This document shows, piece after piece, positions 8,001-14,456 of a stretch of 14,456 nt of DNA (positions are counted from its first letter, which is position 1; each line of letters opens with the position of its first letter). A program made the translations under genes and the position numbers. This DNA comes from an uncultured Bacteroidales bacterium. Lineage in GTDB: Bacteria > Bacteroidota > Bacteroidia > Bacteroidales > Bacteroidaceae. The stretch lies in assembly GCA_902768605.1 (NCBI GenBank), contig CACXLY010000063.1, forward strand, positions 1 to 14,456. Reading direction: 5' to 3'. The notes beneath the pieces are model-generated. The model saw only the letters and a program-made list of their open reading frames with translations, did no database searches and was not told the DNA's origin.

Positions 8001-9495
8001 TGCACTCAATGAGCCCGTTTCCGGTCTTATCCAGGTGGACATCACACGTCGTTCCGGCGCTTCCAACGGCCACATCGTTCGCATGTACGTTCAGGGCAGC
8101 ACCGACGCTCAGAATTGGTCTAACCTCGGTTACATCGAGACTCCGTACAGCGGCAACACTACCGAGACTGTTTCCAGCCAGCCTCTCGAACTCGACCAGG
8201 CTTACAGCCACCTCCGCTTCATCCTGACCTACAGATATGGTACCGATGGCGGTGGTAACATGGAATTCGATCCCTTCGCAGAAGTGAATGGCGTAGAGGA
8301 TTGGAACAAGAAGTGGACTTACTTCCACTGCTCAGAGTTCCAGATCTATCCTCTGACTCCGAAGAATGAGATGAGCGATGACATTAAGGCTGTTCAGCAG
8401 GCACTCGTTGCTGCTAACAAGGTTGTCCTCAGCCACGCTACAGCCGACGACCTCGCAGCAGCTGCTCAGGCTTACAATAGCTACCAGTCTGCATTCAATG
8501 CAGAATCCGGCATGGCAGTTCTGCCCAGCATTAAGGCAACAGCTGATCCCGTTTACGCAATCCAGAACAAGGCTACAGGTCTCTTCGTTTACGCTTACGG
8601 AAGCAACAGTAACGATGTATATCTGAGGACCATTCCTACCATCTTCAACTGGAAGGCTCTCGGCTATGAAAGAAGCTTGCTGCATGGTAAGAACTTCAAT
8701 GGTGACGACTGCACGAACCTGCACGTTGGCGAATCCAACCTCAGAGTCTGCACATGGTCAACCACTGAGCCCACTACCAACTCTGGCCTCATTATCTGTG
8801 ATGCTGACGTAGACTACGCAGCTCCCAGCGAGTTCACATTCTACAAGAGCATTAAGCCCGGTGCCATCAACGCTTGGTCCACCAGTGTTACCATCACTCC
8901 CGAGGCTAAGGACGATGCAGCTCTCTACACGCTCCTCGGCAGATACAACAACCTCGAGGGTGCTTCCTTCCTTGCTATGAAGGAGATCAGCACAGTTACT
9001 GCAGGCGAGCCCGCTATCTACATCTACAGCGACACTACGAGATATGCTTCTGAAGAAGACGATGCAGAACCCGTACTGTTCACGATGCCTGGCACTCCCG
9101 AGCTCGTATCGGAAGGCAAGACTATCAATGGTATGCTTGCATGTGTTCAGAACCACACCTTGCTGCCTCGCGAGATTTACTTCTCTGGCAACCATCCCGT
9201 ATGTATCGGCTCTACAGGTTACTTCCTCCGCGCTGGTGGTGTAGCTGTTGACCTCGACAATGCTACTGCTATTGAAGACGACTCAGAGGCCGACTTCCTC
9301 ATCGCTCTGGGTGAGGCTGGCGACAAGGCCGACGGCGTAGAGAACATTCCTGCTGCTATCGAGAAGATCAGCCAGCGTGGCAATGTTTACAGCATGGACG
9401 GCAAGCTGCTCATGACAGGTGCTAACCTCAACAACCTGAAGACCTTAGGTCGCGGCATGTACATCCTCAATGGTGTGAAGGTCGTAGTAAAGTAA
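5050..9495 (+). CDS. Large exported protein with two discoidin (F5/8 type C) domains
   Basis: 1481 aa. A signal peptide (MRKFYLLVMALFVQLL, cleavage after residue 23 or 24) opens the protein. Residues about 30-195 are the module shared with the minus-strand protein. A helical segment (about 197-290) precedes a ricin-like region (about 294-475, from GDGYYRIISP). Discoidin domain 1 spans about 514-661 (ITSASQM, LIDGNTGTFWHSDY, ending AEIQI). Discoidin domain 2 spans about 933-1102 (LITDASQF, LLDGNASTYWHTDY, ending FQIYPL). The DGN-x-x-T-x-WH core is typical of the family, which often binds sugars. More helical segments lie at about 665-790 and 1105-1150, and another ricin-like region from about 1167. 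The C-terminus has YSMDGKLL then GMYILNGVKVVVK, a sorting-like tail. I see no catalytic domain; a surface or secreted glycan-binding or adhesin role is inferred. Alanine codons favour GCT, unlike the GCC-rich neighbours. A clear terminator follows. Confidence 0.93.
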   Translation: MRKFYLLVMALFVQLLTCSNIFAADPPQSEYEAAMASIEDGTYYINTEVDGVKWYITKEGGLTADNELRCRFTVTKVSGGALYDVGLNINPGTGGHFSNTTLVDSKALLDPGTGVFRLDTGNDRNDWERQVPFMNEEGLIAIRSCNTAYGESSWADAGRAFWTYKIAEGEDWPTPIYSYEPAYIWKFEPPTDLDMVQSILNAIMDAYMDYVADDDGFQMNMAEEGSDAEFGQRRDWDTYRKFLELLDKVDAYLGDQSGEMGGCTVDEANELKAAADSLFNVVLDSEMPYMLPNGDGYYRIISPLRYISEASESGYVDKAILASYLGQTLNMGSYATIQRDHANFIWKLEQHGDSVAIQNVGMENYISLGCTNRVTLTQDPADASHVVFDYAGEDYVDADDGNGDTKELFYIRLAGRARNASNYFHQLDHNKGNDTGRDMPLSFWVGTFEKGSLDNASDRGTSEWYLEYVPESEVEAIIANFATVRDHDLLVEKNNLLRAQVAQALETAKETKMITSASQMTSPFSCDNFGYEDGQTLASGALIDGNTGTFWHSDYKGNTPEGVYHYIQLSKMKDMVGECEFYICDRNTTSGNWPSEITLYGSDTPDGDTEEWNEIVVFSDLATGALAESRRSFFVETPYEYVRVVCTSNSFWHAAEIQITTVAPRASSQYVALGDVASNLDAMYNENVATPDADITQEMYDALMAAYTAFMAEMVDPVELRAVMDKYAKLTESVVQGTNPGQWADTKVAQDYNALYEEIALYDKGGRYSNSQNHKYAVMLKAMAKSIMEQANPVQTDKWYRIMVPTEEQYDAYGFSKEGVDKTGLREDQATCYGTFASVGVEIVDSVFSPTEEDPERLVAENHLEAYAKDDVRESSRMYFMPDDIIEDKDVSLFRFVAREAEDADYSALLSDAKDNMSMAIDMNTLYNRGEKLITDASQFSSNASCLNNDGQSLESGCLLDGNASTYWHTDYQQKILEIPYLQVALNEPVSGLIQVDITRRSGASNGHIVRMYVQGSTDAQNWSNLGYIETPYSGNTTETVSSQPLELDQAYSHLRFILTYRYGTDGGGNMEFDPFAEVNGVEDWNKKWTYFHCSEFQIYPLTPKNEMSDDIKAVQQALVAANKVVLSHATADDLAAAAQAYNSYQSAFNAESGMAVLPSIKATADPVYAIQNKATGLFVYAYGSNSNDVYLRTIPTIFNWKALGYERSLLHGKNFNGDDCTNLHVGESNLRVCTWSTTEPTTNSGLIICDADVDYAAPSEFTFYKSIKPGAINAWSTSVTITPEAKDDAALYTLLGRYNNLEGASFLAMKEISTVTAGEPAIYIYSDTTRYASEEDDAEPVLFTMPGTPELVSEGKTINGMLACVQNHTLLPREIYFSGNHPVCIGSTGYFLRAGGVAVDLDNATAIEDDSEADFLIALGEAGDKADGVENIPAAIEKISQRGNVYSMDGKLLMTGANLNNLKTLGRGMYILNGVKVVVK

Positions 9496-9519
9496 AGAAC
9501 TAATCTTTCAATAGAGAGA

Positions 9520-9558
9520 GGGAGCTCTTTGGGGAAAGCCCAAAGGCTCCCTTTTTTT
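9520..9558 (+). terminator. Intrinsic terminator of the discoidin gene
   Basis: GGGAGC (9520-9525), a bulged T (9526) and CTTTGGG (9527-9533) pair with CCCAAAGGCTCCC (9539-9551) to make a 13-bp stem with a GAAAG loop, followed by seven T residues (9552-9558). It begins 24 bp after the stop codon at 9495. Confidence 0.92.
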
Positions 9559-9569
9559 ACTTTATACAT

Positions 9570-9587
9570 TATATTATATATAATATA
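9570..9587. repeat. 18-bp perfect AT-only palindrome upstream of the peptidase gene
   Basis: TATATTATATATAATATA is identical to its reverse complement. It ends 7 bp before the ATG at 9595 and follows the terminator by 11 bp. No TAnnTTTG box with a spaced TTG is seen in this gap. The palindrome may be part of the promoter, an operator, or a hairpin covering the start region of the message. Confidence 0.7.
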
Positions 9588-9594
9588 TCGTGAC

Positions 9595-12500
9595 ATGAAA
9601 AGCTTGAAGAGATTTCTTTTGGTAGCAAGTCTTGTGCCTGCCGTCGGCTGCTTGGCACAAGTGGAAGACTACATCTTGCCCGATGGCAAAGTGGTGAAGA
9701 TAGACCGTAGCGTCTTTCCCCATCTCAAGTACGATGTCAGTTCAAAGCCTCTGCCCGATGAGGTCGCTACTCGTCAGACTAAACGACGCAGGGCGAAGGC
9801 TCAGCTGCCGCCTTACGTCTATAACGGACAGGACAAATACTTCCCGCCCATCTTCAATCAGGATGGTGGCTCATGCGGCTCGGCAGCAGGCGTTGGCTAT
9901 CAGTTCACGCACGAGATAAACAGCTATCGTGATGCTGATGCCTCTTTGCCCGAGAACCAGTATCCGTCGCACTTCACTTGGCTGCTGGCTTATCAGACCA
10001 GCACGACAGAGGGCATGGCAAAAGCCATCGGCATTCCCAATGTGCCCACTTACGGCGGACGCACATACAGCAGGCTCTTCGGACCGCAAACGCACGACGA
10101 CCCCGACTACGGCTGGATGCAAGGCTACGACAAGTGGTATAGTGCGATGTGGAACAGGTCGGCCTACGACTTCAGCCTCGCTCCCACCAACACGCCCGAA
10201 GGCAGGCAGCAGCTTAAGGAATGGCTCTTCGACCACATGGGCGACGAGACGATGCACGGCGGAGGAGTTGCCGGCATAGGTGTCGCGGCGTATGGCACGT
10301 GGGGACGCATCCCTTCTTCCGAAGCTAACGATGCTGCCGGCGTGACCAACATGAAGTATGTTGAGAAGTGGGGCGACACCTTCAACCACGCCCTTACCGT
10401 CTGCGGATACGACGACCGAATTGAGTTCGACCTTGATGGCGACGGTATTGTCGGCGAGGCAGAAGAGGATGAGGTAGGCGCTTGGATTATTGCCAACTCG
10501 TGGGGCGATGGCTGGGAGAACAAAGGCTTCATCTACTGTCCCTACAAGTACAGCTATGCTGTCGATAACGACACCTGGACATGGACGCCGGGTGCATACG
10601 TCATCCGTCAGGATTACCGTCCTCTGCGAACCATCAAGATACTGATGGACTACACGCGTCGAAGCGAGCTTCTTCTCTCCGCTGGCGTCTCAGAGAACAT
10701 CAAGACTACGAGGCCCGAAAAGACCATTCCCTTCGAGCATTTCCGCTATGCAGGCAACACGTTAGGTGCCGACCCGGCTCCCGAAGTGCCGATGCTGGGC
10801 CGTTGGGCCGACGGCATACACAACGAGCCGATGGAGTTCGGTTACGACCTCACAGACCTCACCTTCTCCGTGGACCGCACTAAGCCGCTGAAGTATTTCT
10901 TCATCGTCAAGACAAAGGATGCAGCCAAAGGCACAGGTCACATCTATAATGCGTCCATCATCAACTACGAGATAGAGAACGACGGCGTGGAGATACCTTT
11001 CGACCAGGAGAACGTGACGATAAAGAATCGCGGACGTGAGACCATCATCAGCGTCATAGTTCCGGGTGAGCAGCTTTATCCGCCCACCAACCTCACTATA
11101 GAGGACGGCGTACTCGTTTGGACAGCCCCCCAGGCTTCCAGCCTCAGGCTGACGGGCTATCATGTCTATGAGGGCACGAGGCTCGTGGCGCAGCTGCCTG
11201 CCGAGCAGACTTCCTACACGCCAGCCGCAGGAGCTTCTGAGGCCTTCACCGTCAGAGCTGTCTATCAGGCAGGGCAGTACGGACAGGAGTCAGCCTCGTC
11301 CAATGCCGTAGTCTTCGAGATACCACAACCCGGTGCTAATCAAATTGTTAACATGGACGAGAGCGGCATCGTCATACCCGGTGCCATCAATGAGCTGCTG
11401 GGTCAGGCCACGATAGAGTTCTGGATGCGCAGCGACCGCAACAATAATTACACGCACCAGGTCGGTCCCGGCTGGGGCAAGTTCCTTTTCCACAGCAACA
11501 GCAACGGCACGCTTTCCGTAGGTTGGGACAGCGGCGGAGAGAACCGACTGAACGTCAGCGGCGTCTTCTCGGCACTGGGCAAGTGGAACCACATCGCCAT
11601 CGTCATCAACGGAAAGGTACTCACGCTCTACGTCAATGGCATCAAGAAAGGGTCTATTACGTCCAGCACCTTCTCCGGCCTTGTTGCCTTCGGCGACCTG
11701 CAGTTCGGCCGCACGAACGACACCAACCTGTGGTGGATAGGCGGTCTGGACGAGATACGCGTCTGGAAGACAGCCCGAACAGCAGCGGATATAAAGAACA
11801 ACATGCGCGTTCGTATTGCCGCACCAGCCTTGCAGCCCGACCTGCTTATCTATGTGCCGATGGACACGATAGAGGTTGACGGCGAGATCATGCTGAAGGA
11901 GTACGTCAGCGGCAAGCACGCACGCTTCCAGTCGGCTGGCACTCATGAGGTTGTCGAGGACGAGAGTCCCTTCTCCGGCGGAGAGTCTGAGCCTGTGCTC
12001 AGCATCGTGGAGGAGGGAACCACACACTTGGCAGGTGTTCCTTTCCGCCTGAAAGCACATAGCTCCCTTGATGCCGCAGCGTGGAAGTGGATGATAGACA
12101 ACGGACAACAGACTGCGGACGGCGGACAACAGACTACAGACAACGGACAGCAGACTGCGGTCTATGGCATGACCCCGACCTTCACCTTTGCCGAGGCTGG
12201 AACCTACAACATCGTTTGCGAAGCCACCTTTGCTGATGGCAATACGCTGACTGCGAGCAAGGAGATTGTCGTTACTGAGGGCGAAGCGCCTGTGGCTGAG
12301 TTCGAAATCCTCAACGACACCCTGCCGGCTGGCGACCGCTTCAGCTTCATCAATCGCACGGAAGGCGCGGGCTGCACTTATCTCTGGAGCATGCCCGGAG
12401 CAGAAGTCGAGGAGATGGGAGGCACCAATGCCACAGCACTCTATCCCGAGGTAGGCAGCTTCGAGGTGACGCTTACGGCCACCAATCCCTACGGCTCCAG

Positions 12501-14088
12501 CAGCGTGACGAAGGAAGTCGTGGTCCGTGCTTCGGCACCCAATGCCCGCTTCGACCTCTCGCAGACAGCCATCATGCTGGGCGACGGCATCCGTCTTGCC
12601 GACGAAAGCCGCTACAGCCCGCTCACGTGGCATTGGGAGCTGAACAACGGCAGCCGCATCTATACCGTCGATGAGCAGTCGCCCTACGTCGTCCCTGCTG
12701 CCCCAGGCATCTACGACGTCAGCCTCTACGTGACGAACGAGCTGGGCGAGAATACGTTGACGCGCAAGCGTTACCTCATCGTCCAGAACGACGACCCCGT
12801 CTCCTGCCTCAACTTCACGGGCGCGGAGCACATGCAGCTGGCCAGTCCCCTTGCTGAGGAAACGAGCGCACTCACGCTCGACTGGTGGATGCGTCCTTCC
12901 GACACACAGGCCAGCTCGACCGCACAAACGCCCGACGACTACTTCATCGCCAACGAGTGGCACCACTACGCCATTACTTTCGATGCCGGTAGTGCCACCT
13001 ACTATCGCGATGCCATGTACATCGGCAGCGGGTCTTATGCGTCAGGCTTCAATGTGCCGTTCCTGAACTTCGAGCTTGGCAAGGCCGAACAGTCGCTTTG
13101 CGAAGGCTTCAAGGGACAGCTCGACGAGCTCCGCCTGTGGCGCTCTGTGCTTACCGAGGAGCAGATAAAGGCATACTGCAACCAGCATATCGATGATGTG
13201 CAGTCGGCCGAGGCGACAAACAACCTCGTGCTCTATTACGACTTCAATCAGAACAGTGGCGATGTCGTGGACCGCACCTCGAACGGCCTCAATGCCAGCC
13301 GCATAGGCTTTGGCCCCGATGGTGACGCATGGAACTCCGCACTTGGCGTCTTCACGCTCGACACGGAGGCCATCATGCACGGCGACATCTCCTCGGCCTA
13401 CCTGACCAACTACAAGAACCCGTATCTGACCACGTCGGGCACGGTAAATCCCAACAACCCCAGTCGCTTCCTGAAGCTTCAGATGCGGACGGCACGCTCG
13501 AAGTGGCGAGACAGTAATGCCGTCACGTCCGGCAATATCACGACGGGAGCGCATATCGACACGTCACATCACAACGACATCCAGTTCGAGACCCAATGGA
13601 GTGGCTTTGCAGGCCGCCTGCTCGACTATCGCCTCTGGCAGGCCGTCACTTTGCCTGCAGGACGTTATCGCTTCAGCATCGTGCCGGGCGACGTGGACGA
13701 CATGCAGACGAGCCGCATCGTGGCCAGCGCAGGCAGCACGATGGTTCCCAATGCGAAGTGCGAGGAGCGGGCTATCGCTTGGGCTCCGCTCACCGAGGGC
13801 ACCATCAGCTTTGAGCTTGCCGAGGAGACGACCGTCTCGCTGGGCATCATCGTGAACCTGACCGGCCAGTGCAGCTTCGGCATCCATGCCTTCAAGCTCG
13901 AGGGCGTCACAGTGGAGCAGCTCACGCCTACGACAGACCCCGACGGAATAGAGGAAGTCCGCGGCGCCGAGTCCATGGCCCATGGCTCCGACGGAGCGAT
14001 TTACGATTTGTCTGGCAGGAAAGTAAGTAAAGGCAACCTGATGCCAGGCATTTACATCAAGGATGGCAGGAAACAGGTAGTCAAATAA
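9595..14088 (+). CDS. Exported papain-like (C1) cysteine peptidase with FN3, LamG-like and PKD-like domains
   Basis: 1497 aa from the ATG at 9595. A longer reading from a TTG at 9529 is rejected because it starts inside the terminator stem and would bury the signal peptide (MKSLKRFLLVASLVPAVGCLA). A short pro-segment (22-61) and a basic run TKRRRAK (62-68) precede the peptidase. Catalytic landmarks of family C1: Q89 and C94 in NQDGGSCGSAAG, H265 in FNHALTVCGYDD, N301 in IIANSWGDGW. An EF-hand-like loop (DLDGDGIVGEAE, 279-290) sits between H265 and N301. Downstream: FN3 (about 494-577), LamG-like 1 (about 585-741, ending in DEIRVWKTARTAADI), PKD-like 1 (about 800-893), PKD-like 2 (about 898-977), PKD-like 3 (about 978-1064), a shortened LamG-like 2 (about 1067-1200, DELRLWRSVLTEEQI), and a jelly-roll-like C-terminal region. 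The tail is YDLSGRKV then GIYIKDGRKQVVK. The likely role is surface-attached or secreted proteolysis with binding domains for substrate or matrix. The VGC at 17-19 could be read as a weak lipobox, but signal peptidase I cleavage after CLA fits better. Confidence 0.94.
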   Translation: MKSLKRFLLVASLVPAVGCLAQVEDYILPDGKVVKIDRSVFPHLKYDVSSKPLPDEVATRQTKRRRAKAQLPPYVYNGQDKYFPPIFNQDGGSCGSAAGVGYQFTHEINSYRDADASLPENQYPSHFTWLLAYQTSTTEGMAKAIGIPNVPTYGGRTYSRLFGPQTHDDPDYGWMQGYDKWYSAMWNRSAYDFSLAPTNTPEGRQQLKEWLFDHMGDETMHGGGVAGIGVAAYGTWGRIPSSEANDAAGVTNMKYVEKWGDTFNHALTVCGYDDRIEFDLDGDGIVGEAEEDEVGAWIIANSWGDGWENKGFIYCPYKYSYAVDNDTWTWTPGAYVIRQDYRPLRTIKILMDYTRRSELLLSAGVSENIKTTRPEKTIPFEHFRYAGNTLGADPAPEVPMLGRWADGIHNEPMEFGYDLTDLTFSVDRTKPLKYFFIVKTKDAAKGTGHIYNASIINYEIENDGVEIPFDQENVTIKNRGRETIISVIVPGEQLYPPTNLTIEDGVLVWTAPQASSLRLTGYHVYEGTRLVAQLPAEQTSYTPAAGASEAFTVRAVYQAGQYGQESASSNAVVFEIPQPGANQIVNMDESGIVIPGAINELLGQATIEFWMRSDRNNNYTHQVGPGWGKFLFHSNSNGTLSVGWDSGGENRLNVSGVFSALGKWNHIAIVINGKVLTLYVNGIKKGSITSSTFSGLVAFGDLQFGRTNDTNLWWIGGLDEIRVWKTARTAADIKNNMRVRIAAPALQPDLLIYVPMDTIEVDGEIMLKEYVSGKHARFQSAGTHEVVEDESPFSGGESEPVLSIVEEGTTHLAGVPFRLKAHSSLDAAAWKWMIDNGQQTADGGQQTTDNGQQTAVYGMTPTFTFAEAGTYNIVCEATFADGNTLTASKEIVVTEGEAPVAEFEILNDTLPAGDRFSFINRTEGAGCTYLWSMPGAEVEEMGGTNATALYPEVGSFEVTLTATNPYGSSSVTKEVVVRASAPNARFDLSQTAIMLGDGIRLADESRYSPLTWHWELNNGSRIYTVDEQSPYVVPAAPGIYDVSLYVTNELGENTLTRKRYLIVQNDDPVSCLNFTGAEHMQLASPLAEETSALTLDWWMRPSDTQASSTAQTPDDYFIANEWHHYAITFDAGSATYYRDAMYIGSGSYASGFNVPFLNFELGKAEQSLCEGFKGQLDELRLWRSVLTEEQIKAYCNQHIDDVQSAEATNNLVLYYDFNQNSGDVVDRTSNGLNASRIGFGPDGDAWNSALGVFTLDTEAIMHGDISSAYLTNYKNPYLTTSGTVNPNNPSRFLKLQMRTARSKWRDSNAVTSGNITTGAHIDTSHHNDIQFETQWSGFAGRLLDYRLWQAVTLPAGRYRFSIVPGDVDDMQTSRIVASAGSTMVPNAKCEERAIAWAPLTEGTISFELAEETTVSLGIIVNLTGQCSFGIHAFKLEGVTVEQLTPTTDPDGIEEVRGAESMAHGSDGAIYDLSGRKVSKGNLMPGIYIKDGRKQVVK
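12097..12159 (+). repeat. Three in-frame 21-bp repeats inside the first PKD-like domain
   Basis: Units at 12097-12117, 12118-12138 and 12139-12159 encode DNGQQTA, DGGQQTT and DNGQQTA (residues 835-855). They are nearly identical at DNA level, keep the reading frame, and fall in the loop after WKWMI where PKD domains normally have a short GDG-type turn. This looks like slippage-driven loop expansion. Confidence 0.9.
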
Positions 14089-14111
14089 GCTACCCCAGCT
14101 TCTCAGCTAAT

Positions 14112-14147
14112 AAGTGCGGCCGGATTCAATTCGACCGCACTTTTTTT
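14112..14147 (+). terminator. Intrinsic terminator of the peptidase gene
   Basis: AAGTGCGG (14112-14119) pairs with CCGCACTT (14135-14142). After one C-A mismatch there are two more pairs (14121-14122 with 14132-14133). A run of seven T residues covers 14141-14147. It lies 24 bp after the stop codon. Confidence 0.92.
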
Positions 14148-14243
14148 ATGAAAACCATTATAGGAGTAATTCCCCGTTAGAATCGCGCTCTAAAACCTCT
14201 GTTTGTGCATGTGCGCTTGTGCATCCTAATTTATTTTATTGAT

Positions 14244-14439
14244 GTCCGGGGAAAAAGCACCGAACCAAAGGTCGACGATAGTCAAAGGGTGAAGTGATTT
14301 CTGATGCTCTGTCGTGCTTTCAGCACTTAGATGTTACAATATCTCCTTTACGGGGGGTTCACCCCCGCCTATGTTCTTATCAGGCTTTGACTTTCCCTTC
14401 GGCCGTCGACCTTCGGTTCAGCCTTCATCTTCCCCCGAC
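14244..14439. repeat. Roughly 196-bp element of nested inverted repeats with internal hairpins
   Basis: Three nested arm pairs are visible: 14244-14253 with 14430-14439 (9 of 10), 14262-14277 with 14404-14419 (15 of 16, GAACCAAAGGTCGACG on the left), and 14280-14287 with 14385-14392 (8 of 8). CTGAT at 14301-14305 also matches ATCAG at 14379-14383. Inside lie a GTGCT-TTC-AGCAC hairpin (14314-14326), an imperfect palindrome (14330-14343), and a CGGGGG-GTTCA-CCCCCG hairpin (14351-14367). There is no obvious coding content. It may be a miniature mobile element, an interspersed palindromic repeat, or a structured RNA. The window ends 17 bp later, so the right boundary is uncertain. Confidence 0.7.
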
Positions 14440-14456
14440 TAAGCTCTTTCACCCAT

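Larger units (their letters stand above)
14089..14456. other. Intergenic right end, no gene seen
   Basis: These 368 bases contain the peptidase-gene terminator, a short unassigned stretch (14148-14243) with TTGTGCAT directly repeated at 14203 and 14217, and a structured inverted-repeat element (14244-14439). No credible reading frame is seen on either strand. Confidence 0.75.

Noticed and set aside
9529..9594. 22-codon upstream extension of the peptidase gene from a TTG
   Set aside because: The TTG lies inside the stem of the preceding terminator and the extension would precede a well-formed signal peptide beginning at the ATG at 9595.
11290..12966. 558-codon open frame on the minus strand opposite the peptidase gene
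   Set aside because: It lies opposite recognisable LamG-like and PKD-like coding sequence, and part of it is merely the antisense of the 21-bp repeats.
14244..14456. End of a protein-coding insertion sequence
   Set aside because: Inverted arms are present, but no transposase frame or target duplication is visible inside the window.

Overview
The window looks like a chromosomal segment from a Bacteroidota bacterium, most likely a Prevotella-type member of the Bacteroidales. Four things point there: AT-rich leaders without Shine-Dalgarno sites, Bacteroidota-type promoters with a TAnnTTTG -7 box, a set of very large Sec-exported multidomain proteins, and short conserved C-terminal tails of the kind G-(I/M)-x-I-x-(N/D)-G-x-K-x-(L/V)-V-K that resemble type IX secretion (T9SS) sorting tails. 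The genus is inferred from style, not from a marker gene.

Layout. 1-713 (minus strand) is the 5' part of a secreted protein gene that runs off the left edge. 714-1174 is a divergent intergenic region with a promoter on each side and an array of 22-bp repeats centred on CACGTG. 1175-4636 (plus) encodes an 1153-aa exported CotH-kinase-family protein flanked by beta-rich modules. 4637-5049 holds a strong hairpin, a second 22-bp-phase CACGT array with a different spacer, and a good promoter. 5050-9495 (plus) encodes a 1481-aa exported protein with two discoidin (F5/8 type C) domains. 9496-9594 holds a clear intrinsic terminator and an 18-bp perfect AT palindrome. 9595-14088 (plus) encodes a 1497-aa papain-like (C1) cysteine peptidase followed by FN3, LamG-like and PKD-like domains. 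14089-14456 holds a terminator and a roughly 196-bp non-coding element made of nested inverted repeats enclosing small hairpins.

How the genes relate. Each complete gene appears to have its own regulatory region, so this is a cluster of separately transcribed secreted proteins rather than a tight operon. They are linked by shared building blocks. The minus-strand protein and the discoidin protein share an N-terminal module and part of their 5' leader. The minus-strand protein also seems to carry the start of a module found near the C-terminus of the CotH protein. All three complete proteins end in related tails. The simplest reading is an outer-surface or secreted cargo locus (adhesion or glycan binding, proteolysis, possible extracellular phosphorylation) exported by one machinery, with much mosaic domain exchange. 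The least explained parts are non-coding: the two 22-bp-phase CACGT arrays and the structured repeat at the right end.
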